Assembly (NCBI RefSeq): GCF_030272615.1
Contig: NC_081413.1
Location: forward strand, 445,758,538 to 445,822,537
Reading direction: 5' to 3'
DNA from: Cryptomeria japonica
Taxonomy: Eukaryota; Streptophyta; Pinopsida; Cupressales; Cupressaceae
Length of the DNA stretch: 64,000 nt
The notes beneath the pieces are model-generated. The model made no database searches, was not told the origin of the DNA, and saw nothing but the letters and a program-made list of their open reading frames with translations. Below are positions 22,270 through 33,701 of the stretch, piece by piece. Position numbers and translations under genes: made by a program. Position 1 is the first letter of the stretch. Every line of letters starts with the position of its first letter.

Positions 22270-23493
22270 CTATGATGCAATAAATCTTTCTTCTCTATAA
22301 TCATATTGTTGTAAGTGTTTTGGCTTTCTGCAAATATTGACAATGATCTTTATTGATGCAAAACATGTCACCCATCATGCTTTTCTTAGTGAAATGCCTA
22401 AGCGAGCCCTCATATTGCTTGCACAAATAGTTATTAGATCCCTTCTTGAGTGACTTAAATAAGCTAGAACTCAGAAAATTTAGAGAATCTTGCATTAAGT
22501 GTGTTGAGGAAGCATCTACCCATTGACAGAGCATGAAAATTGTCATAAAACTAGAATACATTGTGGAAGGATGATTACTTAGTGATTCTGCATGTGTGGA
22601 AATCCTTAGGAGGAGTGATTATTATGTATATATTGAGAAAAAATATTGTAAGAGGGAAACATAAGGGATAGCCATTTAAAATAACAATTCTTGTGCATTA
22701 ATATGTTTGATACTTTAAGTTCATGAATAAATAATTGTAACACGTTATAGACACTAAATGGATTGCTCGTGATTCAAGCCCGTCCATAACCATTAAAGAA
22801 ATCTATATCTTCACATTAGCGAGGAGTACATATTAAATCTAAAATACTTGCAAACACAAAGCTTGCTTTTAAATTAAATGTCTAGCACTCAGTCTAACCC
22901 AAATGATAGAATACAAGGCGAATAACATATTTTCAAGAATAGATGTATTGAGCACATCTTTTGCATTATAACATATTTTCAAAACATAGATGTATTTAGA
23001 ATATTTGTATTAGTTTATTAGTATTTTTAGCATTTGTGTACAATGCAAGTTGAAATGGATTGCCAAAATCATAGATACTATTATCAGTGATAAAGATTGA
23101 ACTGACATGCATGTCATTAAACTACAATTTAAAGATAATTTTAAAAATTTGTATCGAAAAAATTTTGACAAATAAAAAGAAGAAAAAAAAGGAAAAAAAA
23201 TATTATTACCATTTATATCTTGTTTATTATTTTATTGTATATTTGTTATGAAATCTTTTTAAACATACATTAATATATTAAAATAAAATTTAACAATAGA
23301 ATTTTAATTAATATAAAAAATAATTCGCATACCTAAAAATAAGTATTCATAAAATGATTTAGATATTTGAAAGAAAATAACATTAACTTTTTTAAGAATC
23401 AAAGAACAATGTTAAAGTTTTGGTCATTGCTTAAAAATGGTAATAATATATACAATTTCATGTGTATAATATAAAACTTATGTTAATTTCAAT
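22270..23493. other. AT-rich intergenic DNA
   Basis: The sequence becomes strongly AT-rich toward 23,150-23,490. The minus frame 22,301-22,561 (86 residues) matches nothing I recognise. I see no element boundaries before the target-site duplication at 23,494. Confidence 0.5.
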
Positions 23494-23522
23494 AACATTT
23501 AAAATCTTTGTTTGATAGAGTG

Positions 23523-24715
23523 CGAAAGATGGCGGAAGGAGGATATAACAAGAAATACCTTATATCGCTTTGGGTGGACATGGCTGAAGTCATTATGAGG
23601 TATAACTCTGGACGGTCATTTCGCTAGCATCTTTTCTTATCACTTCATGATTTTGAATCACTTTAGGCATGATAGAAGATTTCCATTGACCCTGTTCTAC
23701 ATGAGCGTTTAATTTTTCTTATTATGGAATATGCTAAAGCTCATGGGGTCAAACCCTCTCCTATTGTGAAAACCCCCAAATCTTTGACTATCCTCGATGT
23801 ACATGTCATTTCTAACACTGAAATTGAGGAAGAATGGGATGGTATGAAAATGGATTGGTGTGATCTCAACGTGGCAGAGGACCTTGATTATTGCCCCTTT
23901 AGGGAAGAGGGGGCCCAAAAGAAAGTTACCCTAGGTATAAGTAGCAGTAGAAGAAATAAACACCCTAGACTAGCTGCTAGTAAGTTTAAAACCTCTGCAT
24001 CTAAGCCTCAGGGATTGGGTCCACCATGTTCAAAAAAGATGAAATTGGGGAAAACAGGGGAATCAAAGGGTAAAGTCGAAGAAGAAATTAAACTTGACAT
24101 CCCTCTCAATGTGGACCAAGTGGACCCATGAGAGAATAAAATTGACAAGGACTTTGAGGTGCTCCTGGCAAACTCCACTAACAGCTAGGAAAAATGCTTT
24201 CACTAGGTTAGCAATGAAATTCATCTTTTAAAGGAAGACATTAAAGTTATAATTAATAGTTTTTCAGAGAATCCCATGACAGACAAGACCGATAAACTTT
24301 TTAGAATGACCCCAAAACTCACTAAAGATGTCAAATTCTTGAAAACAGAACACGAGTCTAGGATTATTCAGATAGAAAAGAGTATGGAGGAGATTAAGGG
24401 CAAACTAAGGAAACTAGTTTAGATAAGCAAATAAGCTATGAGCAGTAGTGCAGAAGGTCTAAGAAAGGTTAATAAGATGATGGCTATGCAAAGAGCCCAG
24501 CTAATTAATAGTGTCTCGCCTTCAATGAATAAACTAAGAAAGAATAATTTGGATTTCAGTTCATGAGGGGTGGATTCATAGGTTACAACTAGACCCTCTA
24601 CCAGAATGAGGAGTAGAAACTAAGAGAGGAGTGCAACGAGATTTATAATGGAAGAGCTCAAGGAGATTAATAAAAATATGATACAGAAGAACTCTGAGCT
24701 CATGTATTCTTTGGT
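23523..24715 (+). pseudogene. LINE ORF3, copy C (N-terminus missing)
   Basis: Translation begins inside ORF3 at KMAEGGYNKKYLISLWVDM, which matches the ORF3 copies at 32,362-33,690 and 52,223-53,709. It continues with LIFLIMEYAKAHGVKP, then an acidic segment, a lysine-rich segment (PPCSKKMKLGKTGESKGK), EEEIKLDIPLNV, a coiled coil with EHESRIIQIEKSMEEIKGK, and the C-terminal block RFIMEELKEINK. The longest open piece is 23,724-24,131 (135 residues). Several stops and at least one frame break are present. Function unknown. Confidence 0.7.
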
Positions 24716-24895
24716 TTAGTTTTATCCTATTTGTGTTGCTAGTGCTTAGTCTTGGTATCGTTGTTGGTTGTGGCATTGTGGATTTTTTCCCCTATTTTTG
24801 TTTTTGTTTAGTTGTTCTTTTTGGATTGGTTCGCTAGTGTTTTAATCTTTTAATTTTCTGTTTGGATTTGAGTTTCGGGTCCTTGTAAAACCCAA

Positions 24896-25680
24896 GTGAG
24901 CCTGAAACAAAAAAATAAGAATTCAAAAGGCAGGGAGGTGGAAGAAAGGTCGCCTTTCAGGTCTGATTTGAAGCAGAAGAGCATCATGGAGAAGGACATG
25001 ACAACGAAAGATGATCAAAACACTGAGGAAAAAGAGGTTAGTCTGGAGGTCAATCTTAATACCATGGATGTCAAGAACTAGGAAGAGCATCAAGTGGACA
25101 TAGGCCTTTGCATAAATAATGGGACAGAGAACTTCAAACAAGCACTCAACTGGATTCAAAAGGAAATCAAGGGTATAAAAGTCAAGCAAGCCCATGAAGC
25201 TGGGAAAATCGAAACCTTACAAGCCCTAGGTTCCGAAAAACTCAACTCCCTCCCAAAATGTCTTAGTGAGCTAACTAAGGCGATTGGTAATGCGGAGGAG
25301 ATTACAAATGCCAACCGCAACAGTTTTACTTGCCTAGAAGACAGAGCAGATGCTACTGATCACAGACTGAATGGTATTGAGAAGACACTTTAAAAAATTG
25401 GGGAGTAGAGCCACAACATCCTGAAGGTTGCTTTGGCGAGCATGAAAACCCTCATCCGCAAGCTAGAGAGCAACCAAGGGGAAAAGGCTGTGGAGGGTAT
25501 TATTAAGGTCAAAGACGACACCCCAGAGCATAAGGAAACTGGGCTCTGAAGAAGAACTAGAGCTAGTACTAAAAGGATACAGAACCAGAGCAAAGAAATA
25601 GAGGACATCAAGCGGGTTGCGGAAACTATGGATCAGTTGGAGCTGGAAGCGGCGGAGATGCTTCAAAATTTGACCTAAGC
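24896..25680 (+). pseudogene. LINE ORF3 C-terminal coiled coil, divergent copy D
   Basis: The plus frames 24,896-25,081 and 25,094-25,393 are charged and helical, with heptad-like runs (NFKQALNWIQKEIKGIKVKQ, SELTKAIGNAEEITNANRNS). The end RRTRASTKRIQNQSKEIEDI resembles the basic C-terminus of the other ORF3 copies. It sits directly upstream of a LINE-type 3' end. I assign it to ORF3 by position, composition and C-terminal pattern rather than by strong identity. Confidence 0.5.
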
Positions 25681-25886
25681 CCGGGCTTCTGTTGGTCATT
25701 TTTGGTTTTTAGTCTGTTTTGATCTTTTACTTCCTGGCATTTTGTATGCCAACTGTCATTTCTTTAGCTGCTATCTTTTGTTTAGCTGTGCGTTTATGCT
25801 TATTTTTTGATCTTCCTTCCATACTGGGTTTCAGGGACCCATCAAAACATGTTTTCCCTTAATCAAAAACATTTCAAATATTTGTT

Positions 25887-27637
25887 ATAATTATATTTTA
25901 AAATTCTTATTATTAAATATTCTATTTTAAATTTTTTCTTTAAATTATTGCTTTAAGCAAACAAACAATAATACATTAAAATTTTAAAAAATCAAAATTA
26001 ATGATATTTTTAAATTAATATTAAAAAAGTATAGACAATTGAATAAAAAATTGATTTATAAAATAATTAAGACAATTAAAAGAAAATATTAAAAAGAAAT
26101 TCATTTAAAAATATTTAAATAATATATGTAATTTTTGTATCTATAATTTAAAATGTTATATTAATTTCAACAACATTAAAGTTCTTTATAATAATTATGC
26201 TAAAAAAATATTATTAAATATTCAACCTGAGCTCTCATCAATTTTCTATTCTAATTAAAAAAAATTGCATGTCCCATTTTGTGAAACAAAATTTTAGTGT
26301 AATTGAAAAAGAGGTATCAATACAAATAAATTATTTATTTCATACTCTACATTTTTCTCGAAGGAAAATTAGTTTTAAATGAATATAGCTTAGTAAATGA
26401 GTTTTAATTGAATATAGCTTAAGTACCATGTTTTAATTGAATATAGCTTAAGTACCCTTACAAAAATAAACGGTTAAGTACTTTTTAGTTCCTGCCGAGG
26501 AGAATACTATTGCATTCATGCAATTTTATTTTTCATTTAGTTCATTCAATCGTTATAAAAGATTAATTTTTTTGGACAAAAAGATTATAGTTTGTCTTTA
26601 ATATTTTATTTAAAATAATTTATAATGTCCATTTTCTGTATTTCAATTGGTTGCATTTGTCAGTCAATTATATCACTGGTACAATACCATATTAAATAAA
26701 TATTAGCAGATTTACCGGTACGATGCGGATTCAAATGAGAAATTGTGGCACTGGTATCCAGACACAAAATGTGTTTCTTCCGTCCATTAATATACCATGA
26801 ATTAAATGTCCTACATTTTAAACGATTCATGGTCAGGTTTACCAGCAAGTTTGCTAAAAAGATTTTAATATTTGATTTTTAATATTATGTTCGTCATACT
26901 GCAAATAATTAATATTATGTTTGTAATAGTGCAAATAATTATATTTAATAAAAAAAAAATTATAATATAATTTAATGTGTATTAAATATATATATATATA
27001 TATATATATAATTTAAACTTTTGTTTAATTTAATTGTAATTATAATTTGTAATATCTAAAGTATATTAACCTTATTATAAGACATTTCAGTTTAATAGAT
27101 ACAAGAAACTTTGATATATTAATTAATTTTTCACCATCATATAAAATATAATTTTTTCATCTTTTATGATATTTTAAATTTAATAGGAAAGAATAGAAAA
27201 TAGTTAGACCTAAATTTTAGGTGAAATTAAATTTCATGTAAAAATCAAATCTAATGTATATTATATAGTAGTAAAATTATTATTTTTTATTTTTTATATG
27301 AATGATTTAATAAATTTAGAAAGATACTTGTAAGCTAATACTTCTTTCATGAAGAATTTGAGACTCAAAAAAAATTATATGATTCTAGCCTCATCTCTTA
27401 TAGTAATAGAGGTAAAATTTAGTGTTTAGTGAACTCATTTAAAACCATTCAACTTTATTAGAACTTTAAAGACTTCTGAAAAAAAAAATTATTTTTACTT
27501 ATCTAGATAACAAATTACCAAATCATCTATGATTTACATAATTCTTATTCCAAAAATCAAGGAAACTTTTTCTAAATTCATAAGTAAAGTTGGACTATAA
27601 ATTTAAAACAAAAAAAATTGCGAATAATTTCAAAATT
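25887..27637. other. Very AT-rich intergenic DNA
   Basis: There is no coding signal. The motif TGAATATAGCTTA repeats three times at 26,377-26,455. An (AT)n run occupies about 26,986-27,010. The minus frame 26,660-26,848 has no recognisable similarity. Confidence 0.5.
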
Positions 27638-28310
27638 TATCACACCTAATTTTTTGGAGAACCCTCCTCTAACTTGTCTGTGATTACATGCATGTTTTCA
27701 AATAACATATATACATATCTCTACCTCTCTATCCCTCTATGATACTACCACATCTTTCTATCTTTCTATATCTCCCTATATACATATCTCTCTTTATTTC
27801 TTTCTCAATATCTCTCTCTACCTTTATCTCTCCCTCTACCTCTTTCTCTCTATCTATCAGTCTTCTTATCTATATTTCTCTATTTTTATCTTCAACTCTC
27901 TCTCTACCTCTTTCTCTCTATCTTTCAGTCTTCTTATCTATATTTCTCTATTTTTATCTTCAACTCTCCCTCTACCTCTCTCTATCTCTATATCACACCT
28001 AATTTTTTGGAGAACCCTCCTCTAACTTGTCTGTGATTACATGCATGTTTTCAAATAACATATATACATATCTCTACCTCTCTATCCCTCTATGATACTA
28101 CCACATCTTTCTATCTTTCTATATCTCCCTATATACATATCTCTCTTTATTTCTTTCTCAATATCTCTCTCTACCTTTATCTCTCCCTCTACCTCTTTCT
28201 CTCTATCTATCAGTCTTCTTATCTATATTTCTCTATTTTTATCTTCAACTCTCCCTCTACCTCTCTCTATCTCTATCTCTCTATCTATTTCTCTCTCTAT
28301 CTTTTCGCGA
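27638..28310. repeat. 353-bp tandem duplication of pyrimidine-rich DNA
   Basis: The unit starting TATCACACCTAATTTTTTGG at 27,638 recurs at 27,991 with almost no differences. The first unit also contains an inner duplication of about 69 bases (27,834-27,968) that is single in the second. From about 27,700 to 28,310 the plus strand is dominated by CTCTCTATCT-type tracts. The reading frames 27,739-28,002 and 28,092-28,328 are artefacts of the repeat. It ends about 0.7 kb upstream of ERF-1. Confidence 0.9.
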
Positions 28311-28399
28311 CTTATTGATTCAAATTAATTAGATGCAAGTGCTAGTTGTACTCAGAAACAACGGTTAAATCTAGTTACACATTGGCTAAATTGTACACC

Positions 28400-28960
28400 A
28401 AGTTAGTACCTACACGATGATGGTGCGTACAACCTTAGACAGAGAATACCGTTGAAAATTGGACAGACAACGTTTACGTGTAGGGCCTGCCAAAGTAAAT
28501 TCGACCATTAATGCAGAATTCTCATCTACTCTTAAGCCAAGAGATTTAAAACACAAGTCAAGCCATTCCTGACCATTTGTTTGAGGGTTGATATTCACAG
28601 AATTTCAATGCATTTCAGAAATCTTTTAACACGGGTTGGATATTGTTGAGAAGAACATTGAAGTAACCAGAAAATACATGAGTGCATCGAAATTTAATGG
28701 CAAGTAGCAGTAGACTTTAGGGTTAATGTGTTGGTCAAACCTTTTTGGGGAGTGTTCTCCATGAAAGTAGGATAAAAGTATCGGGTTTTCATCGAAATCT
28801 TTGGAAGACTTCCACCTACAATAGTTTTCAATTACCCTACTTTTGCAAGCAGATGTTGACAAAGGCGCAAAACCCTAATATATTGCTTTTGGTACCCTTC
28901 AACAGCTGCCAATATTTGTGAAGATCTGGTGTGAGAAAATATCTGGTGAAAAGATCAAAC
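28400..28960 (+). promoter_or_regulatory. ERF-1 promoter region (conserved with ERF-2)
   Basis: This region aligns with 40,330-40,880 upstream of ERF-2. Shared elements include the block around AATGCAGAATT, GTTGACAAAGG (28,854 here; 40,774 there), which contains a W-box core TTGAC, and TCAACAGCTGCC with GAAGATCTGGT close to the coding start. TAATATAT near 28,878 is a candidate TATA element. Conservation suggests the promoter was duplicated with the gene. Element functions are inferred from consensus only. Confidence 0.5.
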
Positions 28961-29035
28961 ATGGCGAGGAATATGGCGGATTTTAATAGCTGTATGATCG
29001 AGTTTCGAAAGCCACCGTTTTCGGTAAAAGTTTGA
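28961..29035 (+). CDS. Upstream ORF in the ERF-1 leader
   Basis: ATG at 28,961 opens 24 codons (MARNMADFNSCMIEFRKPPF ...) ending in TGA at 29,033-29,035. The stop lies two codons before, and in the same frame as, the TTG that aligns with the ERF-2 start codon. About 80 bases here, including the ATG, are absent from the ERF-2 leader. It may lower translation of ERF-1 or be the remnant of a longer N-terminus. No similarity recognised. Confidence 0.35.
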   Translation: MARNMADFNSCMIEFRKPPFSVKV

Positions 29036-29038
29036 AGA

Positions 29039-31359
29039 TTGCTGAAACCCTACACTTTAGCTGAGTACAAAGTGGCGAGTCAAAAGGATGAATATTGTCA
29101 GGGTTCGAATCCGGAATGGTTCGATGTTAAAACTACCCCCTTCTCCTCGTATGATATTGCTCGCTCTACAAATACCACTTTGGCGATGATTTCTGCCCTA
29201 TCGCGTGTAGATGCTGGAGATCTTACTCTTCCCGCTCACAAAAATGAAGATTTACTACTCACTGGAATGAAGAGACACAGAGATGATCAGCAGTATGTGA
29301 CAGGTACCACAAAACCTATCAGCGAGGAGACAGAAACTTCTATTCAGCACTTTTCTGGTACATCTCCTCAAGGTTAATAAAGTTTACACTTTCTATTTTT
29401 TTTATTTATATTTATTAACTAAAAAAAAAATTAGGATGTTCATGGTGCATATTAGGATTTTGGGAAAAAAGTTCAGAAAATAATTGAGCCAAACCCCTAA
29501 AATAGGAGAGCAAAGGATGAAAATGATTTCAATAGCTCATAAATAGATTGTAAAATTGTTTTCCCCTGCAGCTTCATTGCCAAGTTCACACAGAACCCAA
29601 AATCTAGGGTTTGTAAGAAAATATGAATATTTTGTTCACTTCAAAGCGATATGTAAATATTTCCTAATATTGTAAACCCCGCTACTCATATAAGAGCAAT
29701 TTAAACAGGTTATGGAAGTTAACGATAAATTTAGATCGGAGGAAACAGATTACGGATTAATCTTTATAAATAAACCTACAATGCGGAAAGGAAACTGTCC
29801 TGACACAAACATTAGATCATTGCATGGTTACAGTAGAATTGACGTTTAAAGTCGTAAAATGTATTGCCGAATAGATGCAGATCTGCTAATATGATAGCTT
29901 TTAAAAACTGTGTACCTGTTCTCAACGAAAAACATTACGTGCAGGGTATTCTGTTACATATAAACGCTAACTCCAACAGAATTAACTCTCAGAACATTTA
30001 AAAATTTTCTGCTAGAATTTTCATTTTGGATACAACGAAAAGATTGTAAAATTCTCCCATAACAAAATTCTATCAACGGCGATGAGTCCAGTTATTGAGG
30101 TAAACATGAATAAATTCTATAACCGTTGATTTTAAAATCTGTAGGAGTTGAACAAATGAATAAATGAAGTTTGTACCGACCTGATAGGAAGGAGAAAACA
30201 TAATATTTTTCTCCAAATATGTATAAGGAATTTTCATTCCGTCGCCCATTTAGCTTAATTGAAATTTACCTGAGAAGCTTAGTTCTGCTCGGAAGACATC
30301 AATAAGCCAGTGATTGCACTAATCAAGAATCAATTTATGACAAATGAGGAAAGAAAAGTTCTTACCCCAAAATATGCGTAGAGAATATAATGATGAATCA
30401 ACATTTTCATTAAAAAGCTGTTACAAAGGAAACAATTGATAGACATCTTCATTTAACTACTAGTACAAGATTTTCTCGTTTGAACAAGAAATATGACATA
30501 TTAGCAGTTTTACTAATGACATACTTTCGTTTTTGTAACTGCTTCGTGCTATACAGGAAGGAAAAGTAAGGAGAGTTGTGATGAGACATTACAAAGAAAA
30601 ACTGTATCTTTTGGACAAATTGCAAAACAGAAATCCAAATCGGTGAAGCAGCAGATAAAGGTGCATTATAGAGGAGTAAGACAAAGACCTTGGGGTAAAT
30701 GGGCTGCAGAGATCCGCGATCCAAACAAGGCAGCTCGGATTTGGCTGGGCACATTCCACACTGCAGAAGATGCAGCTAAAGCATACGATGACGCTGCCTT
30801 AAATTTCAGAGGTAGGAAGGCCAAATTGAATTTCCCGGAAAAAGCCTCCCTCACTTTCACCGAAACCAACAAAAAGCACAGTATGAATTCAAATAATGAA
30901 GATGCCTTTGATAAAAGGAGGATAGATAATCCGGCCGCAACCTCAACATCCACTGATTCTCCATTCATACTCAACCCTCAAATGTCAACGCCAACTACAA
31001 TTGGACGCGGTGCTGCTTCTTCTGACTTTTTTCAACGCGGATATTCGTCAGGATGTTTGTCTCAATCTCCTGAGCATAGTTCAAGAGTGGATCTGCACAA
31101 AGCTAATAGCTTTCTTTCATATGATGCAATTCAGCAATATTCTAGCTTTACAACATGTCACCTGCAGCAATTAGACAAATTTCAGCAACAGCAACATGAG
31201 GTGATTGTTCCACAACATTTACCTCAACCAGCCTACACTCTAACACAGGAAGAGGAGAATCCTTTTCAAGAAACTGCTGTCATTCAAATGCCTATTCAAT
31301 CTAACTGTGAATGCTCAGCGGCTCTTACACCACATAACTTTCAATGCAAAGATCCATGA
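29039..31359 (+). CDS. ERF-1: group X AP2/ERF transcription factor (two exons, start codon altered)
   Basis: Exon 1 is 29,039-29,372 and exon 2 is 30,557-31,359; the intron (29,373-30,556, 1,184 bases) has GT and AG ends and keeps frame. From TTG at 29,039 the model encodes 378 residues. The AP2/ERF DNA-binding domain lies at about residues 148-206 ([45 protein letters not shown]). AMISALSRV at residues 49-57 matches the N-terminal signature of group X ERFs (RAP2.6L/ABR1 relatives), which act in the nucleus on stress- and wound-responsive GCC-box promoters. The codon aligned with the ERF-2 ATG is TTG, and an in-frame stop precedes it. The next in-frame ATG is codon 50 (29,186), which would start MISALSRV. 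About 40 residues of the ERF-2 C-terminal half are missing. Confidence 0.8.
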
Positions 31360-31433
31360 CAGAACAGGTGAAAGAAAACTCAACACTCTCTTGTATTTCA
31401 GATACATTCAACGGTGTGTGTTATAAAAGTTTG

Positions 31434-31439
31434 AATAAA
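31434..31439 (+). terminator. ERF-1 candidate poly(A) signal
   Basis: AATAAA occurs 75 bases after the ERF-1 stop codon in an AT-rich trailer. This is a plausible plant near-upstream polyadenylation element. There is no transcript evidence in the sequence itself. Confidence 0.4.
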
Positions 31440-32186
31440 CCAAACATATATATATCTTTCTACACCATTAGAAAATATGTCAAAAAGGTTTAGTATTTTA
31501 TGTGATACGAAGGTTTGTCTCTTAAATCTTCGAGGCTGTACAACGGCAAGTATGTGTATATTATTTTCTATTTATTTCTGATTTCACACGTTCAACACAA
31601 TATTTCTAGAGAATGGAAGACGGTGCTAACAAACGGGCTTTTAAGGAGGACTCTGACAGTAGTATGAATTGGGGTTTTAACTTGAAGAATTTTTTAAGCT
31701 GATTTAATTTCCTTTATGTCGAGAATGTGAGTTTAGTTTCGTTCATGCACTAGTGGTTTTAAGAATTCTTTCTACTTTCTGCTTCTGACTTCGTTGATAA
31801 TTAAAAGAGAAGATATATATACCATTGCATCCTTGTAGTCACAATAATGTAAGATATGGAATTCATGAAATGTTTGAAATTATTCTCAAACGTATGGACT
31901 TAGTTGCTTTTCGAAATTTTTCTGAGGAGACAAATAACTATTCATTGTGTTCATAGAATAAGCAATATTAATGCACACACATAGCAATTACCGATTGTTC
32001 TAAGTAGCTGGATTAGAGGAAGCGAACGACTGGTTTACAGTTTTTCAAATTAATGACTGTAGCTATACATGTATCTTATGTGTTCAATCGTTGATTCCAC
32101 AGAAACATAAACTATTTAAATATTCACATTGCATTGAAAAATCTTTATTCACCACAATTTTATATTTCTGTGCTTAAATGTTTTAA
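31440..32186 (+). other. ERF-1 3' flank, shared with the other ERF units
   Basis: The part 31,915-32,186 aligns with 44,090-44,320 (after ERF-2), 49,725-49,900 and 50,125-50,400. Shared motifs include GAGGAGACAA, TTGGATTAGAGGAAG-like runs, GAATGACTG, CATGTATCTTATGTGTT and ACCATAAA-ATATTCAC. The conservation shows that the duplicated unit extends well past the stop codon. Confidence 0.65.
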
Positions 32187-33701
32187 AAATATTGTTTTTG
32201 ATAAAGATAAACGGGTTTTACATGGACCCGAAACCAAAGGTTTTACAAAAGCCAACCATCAGCCAAACAGACATAAACCAACAACAAAACAAGGAAGCAC
32301 CCCAGAACAGTCAGGAAAGAAAAATATACACATACAACAAAACAAAAGAAAAGAAAAGCACTCAATTAAGAGAGTGCACCAGCTCCTTGTTCTTCTGGAT
32401 GGAAATCTTGTCTTCACCTCCAAGATCTTTGTCAGGTTCACTATGAATGGATCTGTATTCTGCAACCATGGCATTGATCTTTTCGAGCCCCTCTATACTA
32501 TTGTTTATGGCTTCTTTTCTTTTCTCAACCAGGTTCTTGACGTTTTTCTTTATCTCCGCCATAGACTGTTCCACCTTTTCAATTCTTTGTTCATGATTGC
32601 ATTTCATCACCTCCGCATCTTGGAAGAGTTTTTGGGTCATAATCATGAGCTTCTCAAATTTGCTAGGCTCAAGCAAGGCTATGAAGATATCAATAATCTC
32701 TTTAACCCCCACTTTGAGGGTATCAATTTCTCTCTTCACCCACTTCCAGCAGCTCTCCTGGCTTCTAGTCGCTTCCATCACTAGGTTCATTAGAGTATTG
32801 TTCCTCTGTAACCCAATGTCCTCTTCTTTAGCCATGGTCCCCTTCTTTTCCTTCAAGACGTTGATTGGAATGTCCAGTTTAATTTCCTCATCCGAAATAT
32901 TCGGACCATAGTCCTTAGCTGCAAGCTTCTTCTTTTTAGAAAGGGGCTCGGCCTTAGGAATAAGTTTGCTGGTAGATTTATATTTGCTAGCCATCCATGT
33001 GGGGGGATTCTTACTACTAAACATCCTAGGGGTGACCAGCATCTCCCCTTCTTCCATAGGCTTATAATCAGGGTTGTCAAAAGGAATGGCACCCCCACTA
33101 TCCTCCAAATCCATTTCCGAGTTAGAGACATCTTGAATATTAGTATGCTAGTCTTTCTCAAATAGAGAGGGCACAACTTCAAGGGTCTTAGCATACTCCA
33201 TGATGAGCACAATAAGCCCTTCATGAAGAATAGGATTGTTTGGATTCTCCATATGTTTTTCAAGACTATTTTCTAAAGAGGAGGCCAGATAGAAAGGAAC
33301 ATAAATGATTTTACCATGTCTAAAATGATTCAAAATGGTAAAATGGTAGGAAAAGATACAGGCATATCTGCCATCGAGCGTAATATACCTCATGATGAAC
33401 TTGGCCATGTCCGTCCAGGGAGCCATAAGATCTTTCTTGTTGTAGCCACCATCAGCCATTTTGTTAACTCTTGAGCACTTCTTGTCTTTGTCAAAAAAAA
33501 TCGTCAAGTCCTCCTCCCCAGTTTTCCTGTCTCTATAGAACCTTCTACCATTGGTCGCCTGACTAGTAACCATCGCCACCAGGGTTTCAGTCAGCTGGTA
33601 CTCAGCACCATAAGCCCTCAGGATCCCTTTCTTCCACCCATTGACAAAGGAATCTGTGAGTAGAGGAGAAGGGCCATGAAGTCTATCCATGAAACATTGT
33701 T
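32187..33701 (-). mobile_element. LINE-B: 5'-truncated LINE with target-site duplication
   Basis: The body 32,197-33,691 is flanked by AAATATTGTT (32,187-32,196) and AAACATTGTT (33,692-33,701), 9 of 10 identical. Its 3' end on the minus strand ends TTATCTTTATCAAAAA, after the hairpin at 32,214-32,235, as in LINE-A. The 5' end is truncated within ORF3 at the GGCCCTTCTCC position of LINE-A. The flanks read through the LINE into sequence shared with the ERF-2 3' flank, so the insertion followed the ERF duplication. Confidence 0.85.
32362..33690 (-). pseudogene. LINE ORF3, copy B (best preserved; one in-frame stop)
   Basis: One frame runs 443 codons from 33,690 to 32,362 with a single TAG at 33,148-33,150. 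The first half (180 residues) has WKKGILRAYGAEYQLTETLV, RRFYRDRKTGEEDL, NKMADGGYNKKDLMAPW, RYITLDGRYACIFSYHFTIL and NHFRHGKIIYVPFYLAS. The second half has an acidic segment, a lysine cluster (PLSKKKKLAAKDYGP), EEIKLDIPINV, and a coiled coil around NHEQRIEKVEQSMAEIKKNV. It reads as a globular N-domain plus nuclear-type basic stretch plus coiled coil. I know no family for it. The internal stop lies at a different place from the stop in copy A, so the ancestral ORF was continuous. Confidence 0.75.

Larger units (their letters stand above)
23494..25886 (+). mobile_element. LINE-C/D: truncated, dimeric LINE copy with target-site duplication
   Basis: The insertion body (23,513-25,867) is flanked by AACATTTAAAATCTTTGTT at 23,494-23,512 and AACATTTCAAATATTTGTT at 25,868-25,886 (17 of 19 identical). 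It contains a 5'-truncated ORF3, a 3' UTR with the terminal hairpin at 24,870-24,893, then a second, divergent ORF3 C-terminal half and a second 3' end with hairpin at 25,825-25,850 and terminus TTAATCAAA. No target duplication lies between the halves, so both appear to have arrived in one event. Confidence 0.7.

Noticed and set aside
22301-22561. Minus-strand 86-residue frame as a gene
   Set aside because: No domain, no conserved neighbour and no sign of coding bias; probably chance.
27739-28328. Two Ser/Leu/Tyr-rich frames
   Set aside because: They follow the polypyrimidine tandem repeat exactly and have no gene context.
32134-32784. Plus-strand frame of 216 residues
   Set aside because: It lies antisense to LINE-B ORF3 and has no independent similarity. 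The minus strand has the conserved protein seen in several copies.
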